Source of the DNA: Raineyella antarctica
Lineage (GTDB): Bacteria; Actinomycetota; Actinomycetes; Propionibacteriales; Propionibacteriaceae
Reading direction: 5' to 3'
Assembly (NCBI RefSeq): GCF_900092135.1
Contig: NZ_FMYF01000001.1
Span: 62,001-126,000 of the forward strand
Length of the DNA: 64,000 nt
Position numbers and translations under genes: made by a program. Shown here piece by piece: positions 34,816 to 44,305 of this stretch (positions are counted from its first letter, which is position 1; the number at the start of each line of letters is the position of its first letter). The notes under the pieces are model-generated. The model was not told where the DNA came from. It made no database searches and worked only from the letters and a program-made list of their open reading frames with translations.

Positions 34816-35489
34816 CCACCCGTATCGGCGTCGTCACCTTTCCCGGCACCCTCGACGACAGCGACGCGGCGCGCGCCGTCCGGCTGACCGGCTCCGAGCC
34901 GGTCGCGCTGTGGCACGGCAACGACACGCTCGACGGCGTCGACGCCGTGATCCTGCCGGGCGGGTTCTCGTACGGTGACTACCTGCGCTGTGGCGCCATC
35001 GCCCGCTTCTCGCCGGTCATGGGTGAGCTGATCAAGGCCGCCAACGACGGCATGCCCGTCCTGGGCATCTGCAACGGCTTCCAGGTGCTGGCCGAGGCCC
35101 ACCTGCTGCCCGGCGCGCTGATGCGCAACGCCTCGCGGACCTTCATCTGCCGCGACCAGAAGCTGCGGGTCGAGTCCCGCGACTCGGTCTGGTCGAACGC
35201 GTTCGAGGTCGGCCAGGAGATCACCATCGTGCTGAAGTCCGGCGAGGGCAACTACATCGCCGACGCCGAGACGCTGCAGCGCCTGGAGGACAACGACCAG
35301 GTCGTGTTCCGCTACATCGGCAACCCGAACGGTTCGGCCAACGACATCGCCGGGATCACCAACCAGCGCGGCAACGTGGTCGGACTGATGCCACACCCGG
35401 AGCACAACGTGGATCCGGACGCCTCGCCGACCACCGACGGCGTCCCGTTCTTCACCAGCCTGGTCAGCTACCTGCAGCAGGTGTCCTGA
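34812..35489 (+). CDS. purQ: FGAM synthase glutaminase subunit
   Basis: 225 aa from GTG 34812 (GTGA overlap with purS). Class I glutamine amidotransferase supplying ammonia to PurL: nucleophile Cys87 in [11 protein letters not shown], with His and Glu in [22 protein letters not shown] and [10 protein letters not shown] are PurQ features. Co-translated with purS. Confidence 0.97.
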   Translation: MTTRIGVVTFPGTLDDSDAARAVRLTGSEPVALWHGNDTLDGVDAVILPGGFSYGDYLRCGAIARFSPVMGELIKAANDGMPVLGICNGFQVLAEAHLLPGALMRNASRTFICRDQKLRVESRDSVWSNAFEVGQEITIVLKSGEGNYIADAETLQRLEDNDQVVFRYIGNPNGSANDIAGITNQRGNVVGLMPHPEHNVDPDASPTTDGVPFFTSLVSYLQQVS

Positions 35490-35493
35490 CGCC

Positions 35494-37410
35494 GTGGCCG
35501 CCAGCACGCCGGGTGCGGGACTGACTCCGCCCGGGGACGGAGTGGTGCGCGCGTCGGGCTGGTCCCGCCCGCGCTGGCTCCGGCACCGCTGGCTGCGACA
35601 CCTGGTCGGCCTGGCCGTCCTGCTCGGCGTGCTGATGGTCGTCGCACGACCGGTGCAGGTCACGCCCGTACCCGTCTCCACCTCCCGTCTTGTCGTGATC
35701 GGGGTGGGGGAACGCGGTGAGCTCGGCCCGGTCGACCGTACGGTCCTCGAGTCGCGTTCGACGTCCTCGGCGTACGGCGTGGTGGCCACCGACCGCAACA
35801 TCGGCGAGTGCGTCTCCGCGGCCTGGCTCAGCCTCGGCACGGGCCGGCTGGCGAGTACCGGTGCCGAGTGCGAACCCCAGGTCACCCTCTCGCCCGGCGT
35901 ACGACTCGGCGGGGTGGGCGGCGCCGCCGTGACCAACTGGCAGCAGCTGGCATCCATCAACAGCGCGCTGACCCTGGACCTGGGCCGCAACGAGCGGCGC
36001 CTCGCCGACGCCACCGAACCGACCGGCGACCGGTGCATCCTGGCCGTCGGCCCGGGAGCCGCCCTGGCCGCGGCGGACCGGGACGGCACGGTCCAGCGCT
36101 ACTCCGACCTGGCCGCCTGGCAGGCCGGCGGTTACCCCACCGACTGCCGGGTCACCATCGTGGACGCCGCGGTGTCCTCCGGGGAGGCGATCCGCCACCT
36201 GGTCGACGCCCAGCGGGCCACCGTGGTCGTCGTGGGGCTCGGTCCGGCCGGCCCCCTGGTGCGCGACAGCGGCGGGGTCCCCCGGGCGGACAAGCTGAAG
36301 CTCTCCTCGGTCCAGGCGGCCTACCGGGTCGATCCGGACGGCACCGCCCGGGCCGGTGCGCTCTCCTCGGAGACCACCCGCGAACCGGGCGTCATCACGC
36401 TGTCCGACGTCAGCGCCGCGATCGCCGATGTCCTGGGCGGCCAGGACGCCATGGTCGGCCCGACCCGTGCGGCGTCGTTGGGCGTGGTCCCCGGACCGGT
36501 CTCGGCCCAGAGGGCCGCCGACCTGCTGCGGACCGTGTCGGTGCTGCAGGACCGCCGGCCCATCCTGCTGGCCCACGGCGGCGTGCTGGTCGCCCTGCTC
36601 CTGGTCTCCGCCGTGATGGTGCTGCGTCGCGCGTGGCGCCACGCACCGATCCTGGGTGCCGCCCTGACCACCTGGCCGATCGCGCTGCTGTCGGCAGGTG
36701 CGGTTCCCTGGTACGCCGCCCACCGCCCCGTCCTGGCCGGCATCGCCGTCGTCCTGGCGGCCTGGCTGGTCGCGACGGTGCTGGCCCGGCTCCTCACCAC
36801 TCCCCGGCGCCCGGCCGGGATCGCCGGCGCCGCCCTGGTGCTGGCCGCCACCGCCGCCTCCGCCGCGCTGGGCGATGCCTGGCAGTGGGGGACGCTGCTC
36901 GACTCGACCACCGCGCTGGGGCCGGACTGGGTGGGGATCGGCCCGGGTGCCGCCGCTATCTGTGTGGGGTCGGCCCTGTCCATCGCGGCCTGGTGGGCCG
37001 ATCGGCTGCCCAAGCGCGACAGTGTCATCGCGATCGTGGCCCTGGTGGTGCTGTGCGGCATCGTGCTGCTGCCCAACGTGACGTACGCCGTCGCGCTACT
37101 GTGCGGCGGCGTGGTCCTGACCTTCGCCGACACCGCGCGGAGCTGGGTACGGGCCGCCATCCCGTGGGCGGATCCGCTGTTCGCCGGCAACTCGGTGGCG
37201 ACCCTGGTCGCGGCGCTGGTCGGCACCGCGCTGCTGTTCGTCGACTCGGGCACGATCCTGCTCCGGGCCGCCCCGGAGACCCCGATCTTCGGTGGCCTGA
37301 TGATGGGCTGGCTCGGTTGCGTGACCTTGGCCATCTGGCTGGAGATTCGCGCCGCCGCATGGTTCACCGCGCGCGACGCCGGGCAGTTGCCGGCTCCGAC
37401 GTCGCTCTGA
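35494..37410 (+). CDS. Large membrane protein with extracellular domain, unknown function
   Basis: 638 aa from GTG 35494, only 4 bp after purQ, so co-transcribed. One TM or uncleaved signal (about 36-53), then about 300 soluble residues predicted outside (VVIGVGERGELGPVDRT, ILAVGPGAALAAADRDG, VVVVGLGPAGPL), then about eight TM segments from residue 357 on. The soluble domain has the alpha/beta rhythm of alkaline-phosphatase-like or phosphoglyceromutase folds, but I cannot see a full metal site. Function unknown. Its place in a purine transcript may be incidental. Confidence 0.8.
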   Translation: MAASTPGAGLTPPGDGVVRASGWSRPRWLRHRWLRHLVGLAVLLGVLMVVARPVQVTPVPVSTSRLVVIGVGERGELGPVDRTVLESRSTSSAYGVVATDRNIGECVSAAWLSLGTGRLASTGAECEPQVTLSPGVRLGGVGGAAVTNWQQLASINSALTLDLGRNERRLADATEPTGDRCILAVGPGAALAAADRDGTVQRYSDLAAWQAGGYPTDCRVTIVDAAVSSGEAIRHLVDAQRATVVVVGLGPAGPLVRDSGGVPRADKLKLSSVQAAYRVDPDGTARAGALSSETTREPGVITLSDVSAAIADVLGGQDAMVGPTRAASLGVVPGPVSAQRAADLLRTVSVLQDRRPILLAHGGVLVALLLVSAVMVLRRAWRHAPILGAALTTWPIALLSAGAVPWYAAHRPVLAGIAVVLAAWLVATVLARLLTTPRRPAGIAGAALVLAATAASAALGDAWQWGTLLDSTTALGPDWVGIGPGAAAICVGSALSIAAWWADRLPKRDSVIAIVALVVLCGIVLLPNVTYAVALLCGGVVLTFADTARSWVRAAIPWADPLFAGNSVATLVAALVGTALLFVDSGTILLRAAPETPIFGGLMMGWLGCVTLAIWLEIRAAAWFTARDAGQLPAPTSL

Positions 37411-37474
37411 CCGAGTTCCGCTGTCCGCCTGAAGCCTCCAGACGCCGACGTCCGTGACGTTCCTGGCCCCGTCC

Positions 37475-40400
37475 TCAGCCCTGCGGGCGGACGAACGGGA
37501 AGGTGAGCACGTCGCGGATCGGCCGGGCGACCAGTGCCATCACCAGCCGGTCGACGCCGATGCCCATCCCGCCGGCCGGCGGCATGCCGACCTCGAGCGC
37601 ACGCAGGAAGTCCTCGTCGACCTCCATCGCCTCGGGGTCCCCCGCGGCGGCCTTCCAGGACTGCTCGACGAAGCGGCGGCGCTGCTCGATCGGATCGGTC
37701 AGCTCCGAATAGGCGGTCCCCAGCTCCATGCCGCCCAGCACCAGGTCCCAGCGCTCCACCAGGCCGGGCTTGGTCCGGTGCGGACCGGACAGCGGCGAGG
37801 TCTCTGCCGGGAAGTCGGTGTAGAACGTCGGCAGCACCGTGACCGGCTCGACGAGCTCCCCGTACAGCTCCTCGATCAGGGCCCCCGCCCCCCAGTCGTC
37901 GCGGACGTGGACCTCGTGCTCCCGGGCCAGCTCGAGCAGCACCTCCATGTCGGTGTCCAGGTCCACGGGGCGCCCGACGGCCTCCGAGACAGCCTCGCAC
38001 ACCGGCACCACCGCCCATTCCCCGGAGATGTCGACCATCTCGTTTCCCCGGCCGCCGCCCAGGTCGAGCGGCACCGCCTCGCGTCCGTGCACGGCCATCG
38101 CGGCGGCCCGGACGAGCCGCTCGGTCAGCAGGCGCATGTCGGTGTAGTCGGCGAACGGCTCGTACGCCTCCAGGGAGGTGAACTCCGGGTTGTGGGTCGC
38201 GTCGGCGCCCTCGTTGCGGAAGTTCCGGCCGAGCTCGAAGATCGGCCCCAGGCCGCCGACGAGCAGGCGCTTCAGCGCGAGCTCGGGGGCGATCCGCAGC
38301 ACCAGGTCGGTGCTGTAGGCGTTGATGGTCGTACGGAACGGGCGGGCACTCGCCCCGCCGTGGACGGTCTGCAGGATCGGGGTCTCGACCTCCTGGTAGC
38401 CCGCCTCGCGCATCGTCGTACGGACCGCCTCGATCGCCCGCGACCGGGCACGCAGCAGATCGGCCTCGTCGGGGTGGACCACGAAGTCCAGGGAGCGGTT
38501 GCGCAGCCGGGCATCGGGATTGTCGAAGCCCTGCCAGGGCACCGGGCGCAGCGACTTGGACAGCATCCGCCAGGACGCGACCTGCAGGGAGGGGGTCCCG
38601 GTCCGCGAGGTCACCGGCCGGACCTCCACCTGCACCAGGTCCCCGGAGTCGATCATCCGGGCGAAGTCGCGCACCTCGTCGTGGCCGAGCACGCCGGCGT
38701 CGAGCAACAACTGGGCGCGGGCCCGGCCGTCCACCAGGTCGGCGAAGCACACCCCGCCGTGGTCGCGGATCGTACGGATCCGCCCGGCCAGCGACAGCGT
38801 CGGGGCGTCGGCGGCTGGGGAATCATCGAGTGACGGGAGGGCCGCCTCGGCCAGGCGCGTGACCTCGGTGCGGCCGAGCGGATAGCCGGCGCGCCCCGAG
38901 GCGGTCAGCTCCTCCAGGTGGCGCAGCCGGTGCCGGGTCTGGTCGTCCCGGCTGGGGTGCAGTTCCGCGAGGGGACGCACGGTCTCCAGCTCCCGTGCGC
39001 GGTCCAGGTGGGCGGCGTCGAGTCGTCCGGCGGACGTCTCGGGGTTGATCCACGGGGGCAACGGCAGGAAGCCCTCGGCCTCGGCGGCGGCGATGCTGAC
39101 GAACAGCAGGTCGATCAGCGCGGGCAGGCACAGGTAGCGAGGCTGCCAGCTGGGCTGGTACTTGGCGTTGGCCAGGTAGAGCCGACGCATCTGCCAGAAG
39201 CGGTCCAGCCAGGTGAGCACCTGCGAGTTGAACCGGGTCAGGGCGCCGGCGGTGACCCGCTCGGCGTCGGTGAAGACCTGGCGGAAGAACGCGAAGTTGA
39301 GCGAGACCCGGGTGACGCCGTTCTCCTCGCACCAGGCCATCAGCTCGGCCACCAGCAGTTCGTTGATGCCGTTGGGGGCCTGCGGAGAGCGACGCATCAG
39401 GTCCAGGGACAGCCCCCGCCGCCCCCAGGGCACGAACGTCTGCAGGGCGATCGGTTCACCGGCATCGTCCAGGGCGGTGACCACCAGCACGCGGCCGTCG
39501 GCCGGGTCGCCGAAGCGACCCAGCGCCATCGAGAACCCGCGTTCGGGGCCCCCCGTGCGCCAGCCCGTGGCGAGGCGGTCCAGCCGCTCCAGCTCGTCCG
39601 GCTCCAGGTCCTCGGCCCGCCGCAGCTGCACGGTGACCCCGGCGCGCCGGACGCGGCGGGAGGCCTGCCGGACCGGGGTCATCGAGGTGGAGTCCAGGCG
39701 GAAGCGCTCCGGGTGCAGGATCGCCTCGTCACCGAGGTGGATCACCTCCGAGCCGATCGCGGCGGCGTACATCCTCGCCCCGGTCTCAGAGCTGGCCAGT
39801 ACGGCCGGTGCCCAGCCGTACTCTCGCGCGTACCGCTCCCAGGCCCGGGCCAGGTCCGGCCACAGCCGGGGGTCACCGATCGGGTCGCCGCTGGCCAGGC
39901 AGACCGAGCCGACCACCCGGTAGGCGATCGCGGCCCGGCGGTTCTCCGAGAAGAACAGCATCTTGTCGCGGCGGGTCGCGTAGTAGCCCAGGGAGTCCTC
40001 CTCCCCGAACTCGGTGAGCAGGCCGCGCAGTGCCACCTCGTTGTCCTGGCGCCATTCGCCCCGGAAGGTGGCCGACCGCAGGAACGCGGCGACGGCCAGC
40101 AGCAGCGACAGGCCAGCGATCGCACCGGTCACCTCGGGGACCAGGTGCCCGACGCTCACGTGCCAGATCCGCGGGGCGGGCAGGCCCACAGCATGGAGCA
40201 GCGTCACGGAGAGGATCTGCCAGGCGGGGCCCTTGGCATCGGTGACGGTGCGCAGCAGCAGGTGGGTCAGGCCCAGGTCGAGCAGCAGCCCGCCGGCCAG
40301 GATCGCCAGCGCGGCCCCCCACGAGCCGCGGCGGGTGCGGGCCGGGAAGACGGGGCGCAGCCACACCATCAGGACGAACAGGCCGATGGACAGGGCCATG

Positions 40401-40768
40401 TTCGCCAGCGCGACCCAGCCGTGGTTCTCCTCGATGAACGGGATGTCCGGCTGGGTGCGGTGCGTGCGCGTGTACCAGAAGGCCAGCACGTCCGAGGCGA
40501 TGCCGATGACCTGGAACAGGGCGATGATCTTCAGTGCGAACCGCTTGCGTTTCAGGATCGCCGCGGTGAGGACCGCCAGTCCGGCCACCGAGACCAGCGA
40601 GGCGGTGACCGGGACGTTGAGGGTGATGAAGAAGTCCTGGATCGGCCACGGGCCGCGTGGGTGCGGCGCCAGCCGCCGGCGGAGCCAGTCGATGGCCGCG
40701 GCGATCGTCGCCACCACGTACAACCAGCCGAGCAGCTCCGCGACGAGCCGGCGGGCGGGGGTCGTCAT
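37475..40768 (-). CDS. lysX: Bifunctional lysyl-phosphatidylglycerol synthetase / lysyl-tRNA synthetase
   Basis: 1097 aa from ATG 40768. Order: N-terminal TM region (about 1-285); DUF2156 GNAT-like transferase (about 290-590, with YATRRDKMLFFSENRRAAIA and LNFAFFRQVF); OB-fold tRNA-binding domain; class II LysRS core with GRNFRNEGADATHNPEFTSL (motif 2) and GGMGIGVDRLVMAL (motif 3). It charges tRNA-Lys and transfers lysine to phosphatidylglycerol, lowering surface charge and giving resistance to cationic peptides. Same fusion as mycobacterial LysX. ATGA overlap with the esterase gene upstream indicates translational coupling. Confidence 0.96.
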   Translation of the reverse strand: MTTPARRLVAELLGWLYVVATIAAAIDWLRRRLAPHPRGPWPIQDFFITLNVPVTASLVSVAGLAVLTAAILKRKRFALKIIALFQVIGIASDVLAFWYTRTHRTQPDIPFIEENHGWVALANMALSIGLFVLMVWLRPVFPARTRRGSWGAALAILAGGLLLDLGLTHLLLRTVTDAKGPAWQILSVTLLHAVGLPAPRIWHVSVGHLVPEVTGAIAGLSLLLAVAAFLRSATFRGEWRQDNEVALRGLLTEFGEEDSLGYYATRRDKMLFFSENRRAAIAYRVVGSVCLASGDPIGDPRLWPDLARAWERYAREYGWAPAVLASSETGARMYAAAIGSEVIHLGDEAILHPERFRLDSTSMTPVRQASRRVRRAGVTVQLRRAEDLEPDELERLDRLATGWRTGGPERGFSMALGRFGDPADGRVLVVTALDDAGEPIALQTFVPWGRRGLSLDLMRRSPQAPNGINELLVAELMAWCEENGVTRVSLNFAFFRQVFTDAERVTAGALTRFNSQVLTWLDRFWQMRRLYLANAKYQPSWQPRYLCLPALIDLLFVSIAAAEAEGFLPLPPWINPETSAGRLDAAHLDRARELETVRPLAELHPSRDDQTRHRLRHLEELTASGRAGYPLGRTEVTRLAEAALPSLDDSPAADAPTLSLAGRIRTIRDHGGVCFADLVDGRARAQLLLDAGVLGHDEVRDFARMIDSGDLVQVEVRPVTSRTGTPSLQVASWRMLSKSLRPVPWQGFDNPDARLRNRSLDFVVHPDEADLLRARSRAIEAVRTTMREAGYQEVETPILQTVHGGASARPFRTTINAYSTDLVLRIAPELALKRLLVGGLGPIFELGRNFRNEGADATHNPEFTSLEAYEPFADYTDMRLLTERLVRAAAMAVHGREAVPLDLGGGRGNEMVDISGEWAVVPVCEAVSEAVGRPVDLDTDMEVLLELAREHEVHVRDDWGAGALIEELYGELVEPVTVLPTFYTDFPAETSPLSGPHRTKPGLVERWDLVLGGMELGTAYSELTDPIEQRRRFVEQSWKAAAGDPEAMEVDEDFLRALEVGMPPAGGMGIGVDRLVMALVARPIRDVLTFPFVRPQG

Positions 40769-41931
40769 GCGGCGCGCCAGGCGAACTGGGCATCGGTGGT
40801 ACCGAGCCACTGCAGCCCCAGCGGCAGGCCCTGCAGCCAGACGTCCCAGCGGTGCCCACCGGTCTGCTGGGTCTGCGTCTCCATCGTCGTCGGCGGCCTG
40901 ACGGCCTTGGTGAAGCCGGCCAGGGCGGTCATCGCCTGCTTGTCGTCGCGCGCCGCGTACGCCCACAGGGCCGCTTTCGGGCGGTGGGTGCCCACGATGG
41001 TGGTGAGGTCGTACGACTTGTCGCCGGTGGGGAGGTACTGCTGGTGCGCCGTCCACTCGGGGGCGAAGTAACCGGACATGACCATGCCGTGACTGTAGTG
41101 GTCGGGGTGACGGACCGGCAGCATGGCTGCGCAGAAGCCTCCGGCGCTGTACCCGACAGTTGCCCACGCGTCAGGGCTGTCGACGGTGCGCAGGTTGGTC
41201 CGCACCCAGTTGCGTACGTCGGTGTCGACGTAGGTCTCCCACGGGGCGGGGTTGGGGCCGGTGGTGCCGTCCACGCACTCGCTGTCGTTGCCGGGGACGA
41301 AGGTGGTGGGCACGACGACGATCGCCTCGCGGAGCTGCTTGGCTGCGGTGAGGCTGGTCAGCGTGGTGCCGATGTCGAACTTCTCGTGGTAGGCGCTCGG
41401 GCTACCGGGGATGCCGTGGAAGCCGAGGATGACCGGGTAGAACCGGTCGGGGTGCGAGGCGTACGAGGGCGGCAGCCAGACCAGGGCGGGCTGCTTGATG
41501 CCCGACGCGTCGCCGGCGATGGTCACGGTGAGGTACTGGCCGCCGGTCGCGTGGGCGTTGAAGCCGGGCAGGGCGTGGTTCGAGGCCGGGGCGGCCTGCA
41601 GTGCCGTGGCCCTGCCGGTGACCAGCTCGGCCGGCTTGGCCGGACGCGTGTGGGCGCCCCGGGTGTAGTGCGTGGTCGAGGAGCCGGGTACGGTCCCCGG
41701 TAGGTCTGACCAGTTGGTGTACCAGCCGTTGTCGCGGTTCAGCACCAGGCCGACCAGGAGCAGGGACAGGGAGGTGGTGAGGAACAGCGCCAGGACCTGG
41801 GCGAGGGCCGCCCGGACGGCACCGCCACGGTGGCGCGGCAGCCAGAGCACCGCCCAGACGAGGATGCCGAGCAGGACGAGTGCCACGACTGCCATCGTCC
41901 AATGTGAGGTGAGGCCGAACACTCGTGTCAC
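40765..41931 (-). CDS. Membrane-anchored esterase, alpha/beta-hydrolase
   Basis: 388 aa from GTG 41931. Two N-terminal TM segments (about 9-30 and 38-63) are followed by a predicted extracytoplasmic esterase domain. Nucleophile Ser262 in VGYSAGGFCAAM; the C-terminal HRWDVW provides the probable His; PVILGFHGIPGSPS forms the oxyanion side. It resembles the esterase D / antigen 85-like group. Stop overlaps the lysX start. Family precedent: aminoacyl-phosphatidylglycerol hydrolases are encoded next to aminoacyl-PG synthases in Pseudomonas and Corynebacterium, so Lys-PG turnover is a reasonable hypothesis. Confidence 0.85.
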   Translation of the reverse strand: MTRVFGLTSHWTMAVVALVLLGILVWAVLWLPRHRGGAVRAALAQVLALFLTTSLSLLLVGLVLNRDNGWYTNWSDLPGTVPGSSTTHYTRGAHTRPAKPAELVTGRATALQAAPASNHALPGFNAHATGGQYLTVTIAGDASGIKQPALVWLPPSYASHPDRFYPVILGFHGIPGSPSAYHEKFDIGTTLTSLTAAKQLREAIVVVPTTFVPGNDSECVDGTTGPNPAPWETYVDTDVRNWVRTNLRTVDSPDAWATVGYSAGGFCAAMLPVRHPDHYSHGMVMSGYFAPEWTAHQQYLPTGDKSYDLTTIVGTHRPKAALWAYAARDDKQAMTALAGFTKAVRPPTTMETQTQQTGGHRWDVWLQGLPLGLQWLGTTDAQFAWRAA

Positions 41932-41988
41932 GCTACGTCACTTCCGGTTCGCGGGTAGGGGCGGCAAGCAGGCGGACGAGGCCGGCGG

Positions 41989-42762
41989 TCACGCCGCGAC
42001 ACGGTCGGGGCAGTTGGTCCGCCGCCCCGCGACGACCAGCAGTGCCAGGCTCGCCGTCGCGACGAGCACGCTGAACAGTACATCGGGGGAGGAATCGGCT
42101 GCGGCGTGCAGGGCCACCACCACGACGAATCCGGCCAGGAGGGCGGCCAGGGCCCCGGGCCGGGGGTGGTCCCGGACCTGCCAGAGGGCGGCAGCCACCA
42201 CCCCGGTCCAGGCGAGGTGGCAGGCGGGATGGAGGACGTCGCGGACCAGCAGGCCACGGTCCAGGGACCGGAGCGCCGAGCCTGCCGGGAGCGAGGTGAC
42301 TCCGGCGCCCAGCATCTCCAGGATCGCGAAGCCGGCCCCGGCGGCCACGCCGATCACCGCTCCTGCCCGGCGGTCCCGTGCCATCCCGGCGGCGAGCACC
42401 AGCCCGGGGACCAGGAGCTTCAACGACTCCTCGATCCCGGCCACGGCCAGGGTCGTCGCTACGGATGTCCGGCCGTCCGCGAAGGACTCGAGGATGTTGC
42501 TCAGCGGCACCCCGACCACGCCGCTGAGGATGGTGACCCCGACCACCAGGACGCCGCTCACCACCGGCCGGGGCGTGGACCAGTTGAGGTAGGCCAGGAC
42601 GGCGGCGGGGAAGACCAGTGCGCCGAGCAGCAGCACGATCGGCAGCATCCGTACGTCGGAGGTGGCGATCAGGACCAGCAGGGCCAGCCAGTACAGGGCT
42701 CCCGCGGCACACAGCACCAGGATCCACCGCCATGATGCGGCGGTGTGGTCCTGGGTGGGCAT
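41989..42762 (-). CDS. PrsW-family intramembrane metalloprotease
   Basis: 257 aa, about eight TM segments. PrsW/M82 motifs: GIEESLKLL (Glu111-Glu112, Lys115), FAILE (Glu149), and HPACHLAW with His178 and His182. Bacillus PrsW cuts the anti-sigma factor RsiW in response to antimicrobial peptides. No anti-sigma gene lies next to it here. ATG 42762 has TAGGTT 7 nt upstream on the minus strand. First gene of a probable prsW-esterase-lysX unit, divergent from the histidine kinase. Confidence 0.88.
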   Translation of the reverse strand: MPTQDHTAASWRWILVLCAAGALYWLALLVLIATSDVRMLPIVLLLGALVFPAAVLAYLNWSTPRPVVSGVLVVGVTILSGVVGVPLSNILESFADGRTSVATTLAVAGIEESLKLLVPGLVLAAGMARDRRAGAVIGVAAGAGFAILEMLGAGVTSLPAGSALRSLDRGLLVRDVLHPACHLAWTGVVAAALWQVRDHPRPGALAALLAGFVVVVALHAAADSSPDVLFSVLVATASLALLVVAGRRTNCPDRVAA

Positions 42763-42769
42763 GCTGCGA

Positions 42770-42775
42770 AACCTA
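42770..42775 (-). promoter_or_regulatory. Leaderless-type -10 (TAGGTT), prsW-like gene
   Basis: On the minus strand: TAGGTT, 7 nt, ATG 42762. Confidence 0.55.
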
Positions 42776-42840
42776 GGTGGGAGGCGCTGAACCGACACTG
42801 AGCCGTTCCCTTCCGGCAGTTGGGCCGAGGCATCGTACGG

Positions 42841-42846
42841 CAGGAT
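42841..42846 (+). promoter_or_regulatory. Leaderless-type -10 (CAGGAT), histidine kinase
   Basis: CAGGAT, GGTGGT, ATG 42853. Confidence 0.4.
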
Positions 42847-42852
42847 GGTGGT

Positions 42853-44280
42853 ATGCCTGCGCACCGTCACCTACCGCCCGCACCGCGGGCGACCGAGGGC
42901 ATCCTCGGCATCCGGAGCCAGGCCGCCCTGGTGGCGATGCTGGTGATCGCGTTCACGCTGTTCACCGGTGGGGTGGTGATGATCCTGGTCCTCGGTTCCG
43001 CGCTGCGTGGCGGGGTGGAGGAGTCCTTGCGCAGCCGTGCGGCGGAGGCGTCGGCCATCGTCGCGGCCGAGGGGCCCGGGGCCCTCGGGGCGGTCGAGGC
43101 CCGGCACCTGATCGCCAGCGGGCCGCTGCAATTGGTGGAGCACGGCCCCGCCGACGCCGGCAAGGTGGTGTACACCTCCTCGGTGATCTGGGACACACCG
43201 GTGACCGCCCTGAACCCGGAACCCGGGCAGGTGCTCGTGGATCCGCACGCGACCTCCCCGCACACCGGTGACCCGATCATGGTGGTGACCCATGGGGTGC
43301 AGGTGGGAAACCATGACTACGACGTCGTGGTCGCCGGCAGCCTGGTATCGGTGGAGCGGGCCCTGCGCCAGGACGCCATCTCGTTGCTGGTCGGGGTGCC
43401 GCTGCTGTCGCTGCTGGGCGGCCTGGCGGTGTGGCTGGTGGTGGGCCGTACCCTGCGGCCGGTGGAGCAGATCCGGACCGCGGTGGAGGAGATCAGCGTC
43501 GCCGACCTGCACCGGCGGGTGCCGGTGCCACCGGGCCGCGACGAGGTGGGCCGGCTGGCGACGACGATGAACGCCATGCTGGACCGGATCCAGCATGCCC
43601 AGGACAGCCAGCGCCGCTTCGTGGCGGACGCCAGCCACGAACTGCGTTCACCGGTCGCCGCGCTCGGGGCCGGCCTGGAGATCCTCGCCGAACGTCCCGA
43701 GGAGTCCGGGGCGGTGGTGCCGCTGCTCAAGACCGAGACCCGGCACCTGGCATCGCTCACCGAGGGGCTGCTCCTGCTGGCCCGGGCCGATGCCGGGACC
43801 CTGCGCGGGCGGCGGATCGACGTGGACATGGACGACATCGTGGGCGCCGAGGTCGTACGGCTGCGGACCGCCGGTCGGCTGAAGGTCGAGGCACACCTCG
43901 AGGCGGCGCGGCTCGTGGGGGACCCGGACGAGCTGCATCGGGTGGTGCGCAACCTGGTCGACAACGCGTCGCGGTTCGCGCGCAGCAGGCTCGGACTGAC
44001 GGTGGTGCACGAGGACGGGCAAGTCGTCGTCAGGATCGACGACGACGGGCCGGGCATCCCCGCCGACGAGCGGGCCAGGGTGTTCGAACGGTTCGTCCGG
44101 CTGGACCCGGCACGCGGCCGGAGCCACGGCGGGGCCGGGCTCGGGCTGTCGATCGTGTCCAGCATCGTGGCGGCGCACGGCGGGACGGTCGAGGCCGGCG
44201 AGTCGCCGTGGGGCGGGACCCGGATCTCCATCCGGCTGCCCGGCACCGACGCGGTGACCCCCGACCCCGAGGACAGCTGA
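42853..44280 (+). CDS. Sensor histidine kinase (HAMP, HisKA, HATPase)
   Basis: 475 aa. Two TM segments (about 25-48 and 175-197) flank an extracellular sensor of about 125 residues. HAMP domain follows (GRTLRPVEQIRTAVEEI), then HisKA with phospho-accepting His262 in DASHELRSPVA, and HATPase with N box VRNLVDNASRF and G box GGAGLGLSIV. Ends 25 bp from a convergent OmpR-type regulator, its likely partner. Divergent from the prsW-lysX unit with 90 bp between, which suggests an envelope-stress role (inference). Confidence 0.95.
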   Translation: MPAHRHLPPAPRATEGILGIRSQAALVAMLVIAFTLFTGGVVMILVLGSALRGGVEESLRSRAAEASAIVAAEGPGALGAVEARHLIASGPLQLVEHGPADAGKVVYTSSVIWDTPVTALNPEPGQVLVDPHATSPHTGDPIMVVTHGVQVGNHDYDVVVAGSLVSVERALRQDAISLLVGVPLLSLLGGLAVWLVVGRTLRPVEQIRTAVEEISVADLHRRVPVPPGRDEVGRLATTMNAMLDRIQHAQDSQRRFVADASHELRSPVAALGAGLEILAERPEESGAVVPLLKTETRHLASLTEGLLLLARADAGTLRGRRIDVDMDDIVGAEVVRLRTAGRLKVEAHLEAARLVGDPDELHRVVRNLVDNASRFARSRLGLTVVHEDGQVVVRIDDDGPGIPADERARVFERFVRLDPARGRSHGGAGLGLSIVSSIVAAHGGTVEAGESPWGGTRISIRLPGTDAVTPDPEDS

Positions 44281-44305
44281 GGGCGGCCCGAGAACCGGGG
44301 ACGGG

